NCBI GenBank assembly: GCA_032209605.1
Contig: JASFXZ010000001.1
Span: forward strand, 4,402,001 to 4,466,000
Direction: 5' to 3'
Length of the DNA: 64,000 nt
DNA from: Mactromeris polynyma
Taxonomy: Eukaryota > Mollusca > Bivalvia > Venerida > Mactridae
Both the position numbers and the translations under genes were made by a program. The notes under the pieces are model-generated. The model saw only the letters and a program-made list of their open reading frames with translations. It searched no databases and was not told the DNA's origin. Positions 1 through 9,800 of this stretch are shown here, piece by piece. Positions within the stretch are counted from its first letter, which is position 1, and every line of letters starts with the position of its first letter.

Positions 1-539
1 TCCAAAGTTCACTGAACGAAATAATATCATAAACGTTTCAATAAAATGAAATGTTGAAAAGGTGACCTGCTAAAGTGGTTTCTGAACTAATAAGCTGTTT
101 CTGTGGAGTTCAGTTGGGGTTTTAAGCAATGTATTAATACACACAAGTTTGTTTGGTGTCGGCCCGGTGCTTTTTCGCCCTCTTTATTCTATAGTAAAAC
201 TACAAGATTTGCACTGGAATTGTGAACTCCACAATATGGCCCCAGCTATTTGCAATATCTAGTCTTCAAATACAACACCAGCACAGTAAATTCACACCAA
301 GAAAACACCACCACCACCTGGTAACTTTTCTGCTATCATTCAATGTATACAGTATCTGTCAAAATTTTCAATACACAACAGCCGACACTGTTTACAGTTT
401 TGGACTTATCGTAGATATGGTCTTGTTGCGCACGACTACGTAAATTATCGGTGTCATCTTTCTACGTACACCTCACACTGTGCTTGGAAAATTATTTGGA
501 AAATACCCCACTACAACAAGATAACTCATAACCTATGGC

Positions 540-1070
540 AAGCTAGTGATATCATAACTTTATGCCTGAGCGTACTGATTTTACTCTAAGTCCGTGCTGA
601 TATAATTTGATATGTCATTTTATAATTAAATATCCACAAACGTTACATAAAGGGTCTGATATCTTTGTATTTAATTAATTTACAATTGTGACAAACATTT
701 CACTTGTTTTACAATTTTAAGGTTCTACCTTTATTACTGACCAATTTTCTTTTTTTTGGTTTGAAAATCTAGCATTTCTAGAACAAGTCGGATTGAAGAT
801 CTTTTGGAAAAAATGTTTACTATTTTTCAATAATTTTTTATTCTTTTTCGCATTTCTGTCTTATGTTTTAGTTTTGTTTCATATTCCATGCAAACAATCT
901 TACCTATTTACACATACTTTGATATTATAAAACTGTCTAGTTACAAAACGGAAACTTGTATGCAACGAGTTGCCAGCTTGGCTACAGAGACGAGTGGTAC
1001 CGTCCCACAGCTCTTTTGTGCTTTGATTTGTATAATGCCTACAAAATGTTAATTTCCCAAAAAGTTTTCA
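540..1070 (+). repeat. Dispersed repeat family R2, copy 1
   Basis: Shared by eye with 56344-56850 (same strand): a TATGCCTGAGCGT-like block, a TCATTTTATAATTAAATAT block, AAAGGGTCT, then TTTGAAAATCTAGCATTTCT. Its right part, around the CGGAAACTTGTATGCAACGA block and the following GCCAGCTTGGCTACAGAGAC, is nearly identical to the reverse complement of 48120-48232. No ORF or terminal repeat was identified. Three copies in 64 kb suggest a transposable-element family that I cannot classify. Confidence 0.7.
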
Positions 1071-1820
1071 TTCAAACGACACTTAATTTTATCCGTTATT
1101 AGAGAAACTTGGTCTGCATCTTGACCCGAATCATGGCGACTGTAAGTGCTTACTGGAACACGTACTAAACAACATAGTAAACAAATTGTCTGCTGTTTGC
1201 ACCATTTGAACAATATCATGGCGGAAATTTTAGTCCAAATGCGTATGACTCATCAGGGATGACTGTGTGGTCGAGTTTCTCACGAAAATAACCAATCAGT
1301 AGCAATAGCAGTACGTATCCCACCAATCTTCTCAATATTAGAATCCCTGTCCGATTTCATTCATTTGCGCCAGAAATTCCTTAAATTCATCTTAAATGAC
1401 ACTGATACTGAAATTACAGATGAATCCCTTGTTTTCTTGTAGTGTCCAAATATTCATTAAATAAATGTAAATATCACCTTTTATTTCACGTGTTCTGTGG
1501 CACTTGACATTTCTAGTAATTTGTAAACAACAGTGGGAAATTGTGTATGAACTAATAGTAAGGTTTAATTTTTGACTCCAACTAAATTGTGGCCAGTTCT
1601 TAGATTTGATATTGATTAATGCTCATCAGATGTTCCCAAACGCAGATAAATTCATATTGCTATTGAAAATATGTCGGACTCATTCGAACTATTTCTCTCG
1701 GCGTAAGGTGCTAACCACAATTATATTCAATAAGTCACAAAACTAATTACGTCACAATTTAGGGAATTTAACTTGGTATTATTTGAAATTAAAGGTATTT
1801 GCCCTTACTTAACACAAGAA

Positions 1821-1960
1821 GTGACAGGATAAATAGAATAATAGCTTGGTGACATGGATGGAGAAAGTTTATCAGGCAGGCTCACCCGACAAATACCGGA
1901 ACCGAGTCTAATAAACTTTCTCCATTCAAGTCACCAACCTATTATTCTCTATGTATTGAC
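1821..1960. repeat. Foldback (MITE-like) element with ~50-bp inverted arms
   Basis: The left arm 1821-1871 and right arm 1911-1960 are imperfect reverse complements. Both contain a TGGAGAAAGTTTA block and an AGAATAATAG block, and only about 40 bp of loop lies between them. It would form a long hairpin. It is probably a small non-autonomous DNA transposon. Confidence 0.7.
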
Positions 1961-2549
1961 TGTTTCTGCTAGAAGTCCAGTCTGCTCAGAGCTGTACTGG
2001 TAAACACCACTGGAAAGCTTAGCTGTGTGAAATCATTGACGTATATTGGCTTATTGTCTTCTCTACTTTAATCACAATCTTTCAATTATTTATTTTGTGT
2101 TTTTCCATTAGGCCTGTGTAAACAGAGAATATTAGGCTATCTATATAGACTGTTGGTTTGCGTTCCCTTTCTCACCTACAAAATTGGCCCTCATACAAAT
2201 TTTTCAATGCAGGATTCATGTCAAAAACTCTGAAATCTTTCAAAAATTTACAAAAAACAGATAATCTTATGTTCTCACATTAAAAATTGTTGGTCGAGTT
2301 ATCACAAACAGACATTTTTTAAGGATGGCCTAATTGTTGTTGATGTGTTTTAGTGTATATTTCTTCTCTCATTATAAAACGGGAATTATTTTAATGACTA
2401 TAGATATACAATATACTCCGTATTGATGTAAATATCGGGTTTTTCTCTGCTCCTGCGGTACAAACAGTATAATGTATTTTATATATATACAATAATATAC
2501 CGTAAACGTTGTGCTTTAATTGCAATGGAAATAAAGACAGGATTTAAAC

Positions 2550-2609
2550 CATGTATTATTTGAAATAAAATTTCGGACCCGACGAAATCGAATGAACGAA
2601 GTCTGACTG
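2550..2609 (-). mobile_element. Single-ended fragment of CAGTCGGACC mariner-like MITE
   Basis: The sequence TCGGACCCGACGAAAT... ending GAAGTCTGACTG corresponds to the reverse complement of one end of the intact elements at 10028-10191 and 40402-40573. A similar fragment is at 27466-27523. The opposite end is missing. Confidence 0.6.
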
Positions 2610-2676
2610 TAGTCTATCTACTGATAATCAAGGAAGCAGAGAGTCGTACATTGCTTTCACCCCTCAACATGCAGTT

Positions 2677-2935
2677 CTGGCCTCGATTTCACGAAAATAC
2701 TTAAGTTTATTGATATACTTAATCTGCTTAGTATCATGCTTAAGTATGCTAGTTAAGTACATTTCTTAAAAGTGGCTTGCTTATCACTGCGTTTTAAAGC
2801 ATTCATGCTTAGTAATGAAAAAATGCCAAATATATTGAAGGATAAGCATTTTATTCTGCTTTTTTACCAATGATCAGCTAAGCAAAATATCAGACTTAAG
2901 CATTTACTTCAGTATTTTAGTGAAATTAGCGCCAG
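2677..2935. mobile_element. MITE with ~30-bp imperfect terminal inverted repeats
   Basis: The left end CTGGCCTCGATTTCACGAAA matches the reverse complement of the right end (CTGGCGCTAATTTCACTAAA), and the match continues into ATACTTAAGT/ATACTGAAGT. It is about 259 bp, has no ORF, and its interior is rich in CTTAAG and GCTTAG motifs. The superfamily is not determined. Confidence 0.75.
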
Positions 2936-3306
2936 ATGGCAGTGTAGAAGCTTCGGTTTTATGACTGGTGTGTCTTATGCCCATACAAGTAGTGCATTGG
3001 TTAAAACTGTTGTATATGCAGTTTTACTGTAATTGCCTTGTTAGATGTACTGGTAGTCATTTTGTACGCTGTATAACGCCTGCCCACAGTAGCCCTTGGC
3101 TTTTTGTAGATTGTTGACTCGGTGTTATGTGTGAGAGATTTTAAGGAAAATAATTCTTTTTTTTATTGTACTTTTATGTCTTCCCTATACAACAGAAATA
3201 CCTTCAGTTCAATGCATTTCTGTTATAAATTTAGACTGGGCTTGTTTTGTTTATTATTAATGCTTCTTACATATCTTTCATTTCTGTCTATATTCTAATG
3301 TAAAAA

Positions 3307-3570
3307 GTGGAACTGTCAGCATTTACTACAACATTACGTAGCAGTTTGTTAATGTGTTTTACCAGATTGGGACACATACCTGGGTTTGACACTAACACTA
3401 GTCTGCCAGTCCTGCATCCACCTAAATCACTGCAGGACTACCTTGCAATGGAAGTTGAACCATCCAAGGGACTAGCTGAATTTGGAGACATAAACAATGA
3501 CATACTGAAATTTAAAGTACCCCTAAGTCTCTTTTTTAATTTATTCCAATTTCATTACAGCGCCCCATAG
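3307..3570 (+). other. Exon-like open frame, unrecognised
   Basis: An 87-codon open frame from a non-ATG start. The central part, about 3358-3525 (GHIPGFDTNTSLPVLHPP through GDINNDILKFK), has a protein-like composition with Pro, Gly and acidic residues rather than AT-rich noise. It does not resemble IFT172, so it is probably not an exon of that gene although it lies just upstream of one. It may be a relic of a transposon gene or an exon of something else. No function is proposed. Confidence 0.25.
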
Positions 3571-3709
3571 TTTAGTACTACTCACTATCCCTAATTTACT
3601 GGAGGTCTACTTGATTTTGAAATTCACTAGTCCTGCGAACTATCAGGTTGGAAAAGTTAGTGTTGAACCTTGCATACCATTACTTACAATTTAACCATTA
3701 TTTTTTCAG

Positions 3710-3819
3710 GCAGCTGAATTGTATCTTGGTGTAGATATGGTAAAGGATGCTATAGATATGTTCATTATGGCTGAGGAATGGAACAAAGCTAGAAAGGTTG
3801 CAAAGGAGCTTGAACCCAA
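3710..3819 (+). CDS. IFT172: IFT172 exon (first visible)
   Basis: Acceptor TTTTTTCAG ends at 3709 and the donor GTAAGA begins at 3820. It starts in phase 0 and encodes [18 protein letters not shown] through KELEP plus two bases of a Lys codon. The helical repeat matches the solenoid of IFT172, including the EEWNKA motif. Confidence 0.95.
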
Positions 3820-6800
3820 GTAAGAATTGTTGAATGTAAACTTCTTAGAGCTGTTCCACAACAAAACCTGCATTAGTGACCCAAGTCCATTTTTAGATTA
3901 CATTTTCTAAACTGATATAATTTAGGCAATACCCAAAGTCATTCCCAACGTCACTATGACAGGATTTGTTGTGGAAGTGTCCATTTATTTGACATCAATT
4001 GTGAAACAAAGAAGCAACTTTTTTAAATCCACCAATGACACGATGACTGCTTCCTGGGTTACTTTAATAATACATGTACGACAACTTCAAAATATGTTGT
4101 GATACATGTGTATACATAAATATATGTAACAACTAATTTTCACAGCGAATTTAGTGTAATTATTTACTTTTATTGATTTAATAATAATAATATCTGGACA
4201 GGAATAAATAATCAGTCAATACATTTATATGACAAAAGTATCAAATGATATGTTGTGTGAATATATGTACAGATATGATCAACTAAAGCATACGTATTTT
4301 CCAACAGTCAGTCAGAGATGCGTTCCCTCCCTACAACAACTCCCTCTCTACAACAAACACTTTGTCTGTCTCTGTAAAATGTGCGCTCAAGAGAGGGAAC
4401 ACTGCACAACAGTTTATGGCTATTAATGCAGTATCGTTTATGTACCATTTCACTTGTAACTTGGTGCTTTTTACATGTGAGGATATTGTTATATTGGAAT
4501 ATTTCAAGGTGATACGTTGTATTGTAGGTATGAGAACTATGTAGAAGAACGGTACAAGGACTCTTTGAAGACCCAGGGCAAAGCAGATGCTGTAAGTGAA
4601 TTTCTGTTTCGTTACAATCGAACTTATACTCTGTAAATTTAAGAACGCAAAATGTAAGAATTCTCAAATTTCATGAACTTACCAAGGGATACAAGATAAG
4701 AGCATAACATGATATTATTTAATTTTACGCAAAGATGAACGCTAGATTTTCTCTCAATCAACGAGTATTTTAATATAAAAATGTAATTTTAATCACAATA
4801 AAAAAATGTGAGTTTTTAAATACACTGAGTATACATTGTTACTGTAACTGTTGGTTACTATGTATGATAATTAAAAATAAATTTCCACTCAGACCACTCA
4901 AAAAATTGTTGAGTACGGGCCATGTTCATGGGTAGGTTGGGTGATGTCAGGCAAACAATGTTTTAATTATGGTCTAAATAAAGTGTAAATAATGCTTTAT
5001 CAGCTTGTGCTTGATGATAATTTGTCAGATATTTACAGACAAGGTTAGCACTAGTGTAAGAAATACCTGTGTCAGATTTGTGTTTTGCAGGTCCAGATAA
5101 CTAGTAAGAAAAGTTACGATGCAAAGTTTTTGTGTATGTCTGTATGAAGGCATTAACTTGCTGTTTTCTCAAAATTGTTCTTTAGCATGGTTGAAAGAAT
5201 ATAAGACTATCTACCTTTAAATATTTTTTTGTCAAACTTTCTACCCAGCCTTAAAATATATTTTTGTTTACCTTACAGCTTGCTAGTGTAGATGTGGTTG
5301 GAGCTTTAGATATGTATATAGGCAATGGAGAGTGGCAGAAAGCATTGGACACAGCACAACAACAAAATCCGAAGGTTCTACATAAATATGTGGCTCTGTA
5401 TGCTACCCATCTTATCAAAGATGGAGAGACTCTCAAAGCAATGGATCAGTATGTAAAATATGGAGCACCACCAAACCCACAGGTGAATGTTTGTAGTTAC
5501 TTGATATAATATTCATGCTTCTTTCTCCCCTCCCCCTTTTTGGCCTATTATTACTGACTTTCTTGGCTTACTCTGTGATGTATTCCATCCATTAAACTAT
5601 TTCCCCCTTGTTGTCCCCCTCTAACAACCTCCATGTTTTTTATGGTCGGCCAGACCATTCCTTGCCCCCCTTTTCCTATACATGATTACTGTCGCGCCTC
5701 CTCACTGCCTAATGTTTTGAAGACTGTTGTTTTTCATGCATGTCTGTGTGGGGAGGCACTGTCTTATAACAAGTGTATGTGGTCTTCTCTGTAACAATTT
5801 AATGTCGCTATCAATTAGAAACATTTTGGAAATGAATATTAATACAAGCATTGACTTGTTTTCCAATCCACATTATCTGCTGTACAGTATATTTGAATAA
5901 TAAATAAAGTTAAACCAATTTGAAACATTTCTAAGTCATTCCTAAAATCTTAATTATCTGTAATATTCTTTATATTATCTACCTTTTGTATTTTTTTGTA
6001 AAAAAAGTTTCAGTATTTTAGCATGGACACTTTTAAGTTTAAATTTATGCTTAAGACCTTGATCGGTAGTGGACAACATTTCTGGGTATTATGTATAAAT
6101 TGTGTGGATAAAACGTGTATATTTCACTTGTGTAGTTGTTTCCCTAATTGCCAATTCTAGTTAGCTCAGATGTAATTGTATTATAATAGATTTGTCAACA
6201 AGAAAACGTAAACTACATCTTTTGTAAATGTATCATATCAATATCAGTGTTACAGCTTATGCCTTGATCAGGATAACAATTACAAACAATAACAACAGAA
6301 ATGACGTTAGACTTGCAACGTAACTTCAAAAGGCACTTTTTCATTTTTTATACAATTTCTCAAACCAGTTTTATTTTGTTTCAGAACTTTAACATATACA
6401 AAAGAATCTTCGCTGATGTTATGTCAACGAAAGATTTGAACAAACCCGAGGCTTTCCAGACCTGGGCAGACCTCCGAGATCTTCTCTATGATTTGGTATG
6501 AAATTATTTCTTTCATTTTGTAGTATTAAAGTGAATTTTCAGATTGACCATAAAATTTACTCAACCATGTTACTGGTGACTAGATTTGATTATATTTTAT
6601 TTTTGTTTATTTAGTAATTTTACTCAATAGGCCAGGATATATGAATTTATGGGAGTTATCCCTTGCAAAGTCTGTCTGATTTTTTTTTTTTGTCCCTTAA
6701 TGTGGTAAGTTAAAAACAAATATCCCTACTTTATCCCTACTTTTTGAAAATAGGTGAAATGATAACTTAGTGTGAGTATTTTTCATTCATGGTTTAACTT

Positions 6801-9800
6801 GTCACTTTAAATTGCTCCTCATATTTTAGTTGTTGTGTATTTTGTGAAGTTTATGATGGATTCTGTATGAAGATGCTATGGTGAAACGATATTGCCTTGC
6901 ATATATTATACTGAACTCATTTTTTACTTTTACTTGAATTTCCACAGACTGAGAATATGCAGAAATCTCCGGATGCTAACGGTCCCGATCATGAGGAGTT
7001 TGAGAAACATCTTCTTATTGCTCATTACTATGCAACAAGATCGTCGGCCATGGCTCATAAATCCCTGGATTCCGTAGCTACCAAACTATCTGTTTCCTTG
7101 CTCAGACATACCGACATTATACCGGCAGATAAAGCTTTCTATGAGGCGGGAATGATGTGTCGGGTGAGTAGAGAAATTTATTTTGAATTGTATGTAAGAT
7201 GACGGAAGCCTGTCTGGTCAGCTCAGTCGATGGAGTGCTTAACTGATAATCTAGAGGTCGTGCGCTCGAAACACAGACAAGGCGTATGTTCTTCCATGAG
7301 ATTTTGACAGAAGATAATGCATCCAGAGTCATTCGTCCTCCACCTCTGAACTCTGATTTATGTGGAATAATCCCAATAGTTGTCAGTTCAGAGGAGGAGC
7401 AGGCTAGTACTGGTTGGTAAACCAGGAAAACTGGTTAGGTCAACTTACTGTCATATTTAACTGAAATACTGTTGAGAAACTGCAATAAAACTGGAAACAG
7501 ACAAAGTCAGGTGTTGAAAATATTTCAATTTTTTGAGACTTTCGTGGGTGACGAAAATATTCATTAACGGTTAAGAAATTTTAATTGCATTATTATAATA
7601 CGTTAGTGAAAATGATAGTATGAATGGCTTTAACCATGCTTGATCCATATAACATCAAAGATTCTGGGTGTTTTAAGGTTGGAAATGAAGATCGTATTTT
7701 CATGTATTAACTTTTGCAATGTCTGATGAATTTGATATGCCTTATCAATAACTTCCGAACCTAAATGTTATATAAAAGTGGATCTACAGAGGGGTATAAG
7801 GGCACTTGTACAATGGACTTGTTGATTAATGAAGCAAATTATATTTCAGGCTATTGGATGGGACAACCTGGCCTTTGTGTTGTTGAACAGATACCTAGAT
7901 GTGTCAGAGGTATGGTGGTATATATTTTACATTTTAGTCTTTTATTCATGAATATTAAGCTGATATGTTGTCTTCATTTGCTTTCATTTCTGATGGTAAG
8001 TCTGGCGTTTAGTTGTGTGTGCTGAGTAGAATCCCATTAAAGAAGATGAAGTTCATGTTGTTTTTTAATTTCGGCGAAATTGATAATGATAAGATATTCA
8101 TTGCGTGGAAATGGTTTTTCTGTCTTATTTGTCTTTGTACATAGGACAAAAGTTTTTCAAAGTTTTACTAAAACTTTTGTTACAGTGTTTTCACTAAAAC
8201 TGAGTTATTATAGTTTTAAGCCAACCCCTGTAGATATACCAAAGACATGCACCAAAACAGGCCCAACTCTTATTTTGAGTATGGCTCTACCCTGCAGAAT
8301 TATTGTGTCAAAAATGTGTTCTTAATTTTGAGGTGGTCTTATTATTGAGGTGGTCTTTAAGTGAGGTTTTACTGTATATCAAAGTAATATTTTCAATGTA
8401 GCTTTACTTGACATAACTGATGATTTCATATTGCATTTTGTAGGCTATAGAGGAAGGTACGTTGGACATGATAGATCACAGTGATTTCGCAGATACAGAC
8501 ATTCCGTTTGAGATACCCCTCCCAGAGAAGCCTCACTTGTCTGTAAGCAACATTTATATTGTAATGATATGCAACTTTTCTAACTCAAGGTTCACACAGG
8601 CCTTGAAAAGTTCTTGCATTTGAAGCCTACTCCTTGAAAACTACTTAAATTTGTAACAGCCAAAAACTCCTTGAAAACTACTTGAATTTTGAAGAAAATG
8701 AATAAAATTTGGTAAATTGCCCTTGAATTCTTCTGCTGTAAAAAGAAAAAGGACAAACATACCAAGAATGATGAAAAAATGCGAATAAATGACTGAGCTA
8801 TTTTCGACAGTGCCTACAGTCGAGTAGGCGATAGTATGGTTATACAGTATGGTATGCTAGTCATCGAGAAATACTCAACGTCATAACCCACATTACTTAT
8901 ACAGGGTTTGTCGTGGAAGCATCCATAAGTTTGTCTTTGAATGAATGAATACAGTATGTTGTGCTATGATTTCAGTCACAACAACATGAAGATATACGGT
9001 CTTTGAATGAATGAATGAATACTTTATGTTTGTGCTATGATTTCAGTCACAACAACATAAAGATATACGGTCTTTGAATGAATGAATGAATGAATGAATG
9101 AATACATTATGTTGTGCTATGATTTCAGTCACAACAACATGAAGATATACGGTCTTTGAATGAATGAATACATTATGTTGTGCTATGATTTCAGTCACAA
9201 CAACATGAAGATATACGGTCTTTGAATGAATGAATACATTATGTTGTGCTATGATTTCAGTCACAACAACATGAAGATATACGGTCTTTGAATGAATGAA
9301 TACATTATGTTTGTGCTATGATTTCAGTCACAACAACATGAAGATATACGGTCTTTGAATGAATGAATACATTATGTTTGTGCTATGATTTCAGTCACAA
9401 CAACATGAAGATATACGGTCTTTGAATGAATGAATACATTATGTTGTGCTATGATTTCAGTCACAACAACATGAAGATATACGGTCTTTGAATGAATGAA
9501 TACATTACGTTGTGCTATGATTTCAGTCACAACAACATGAAGATATACGGTCTTTGAATGAATGAATACATTATGTTGTGCTATGATTTCAGTCACAACA
9601 ACATGAAGATATACGTGAGTGGGTGTTAGCCATCTCTATGGATCAACAAGTTGAACAGATACTTCCCAAAGATGAGAGAGGATGTTTTGAGGCTTCCCTT
9701 GTAGCCCCTGATTCTGGCATGAGGTCCCTACCTTGTGTTATAACAGGTACATTATGTTAGAACTGATCAGTCAACTTGCACATTGATATATTTACACTGC

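Noticed and set aside
4229..4667. Overlapping plus and minus ORFs around the second visible IFT172 exon
   Set aside because: They run through intron and exon without respecting splice sites; the minus frame is antisense to the real exon.
9043..9596. Minus-strand ORFs with [20 protein letters not shown] repeats
   Set aside because: Antisense of the duplicated IFT172 splice-site unit (66 bp, a multiple of three).
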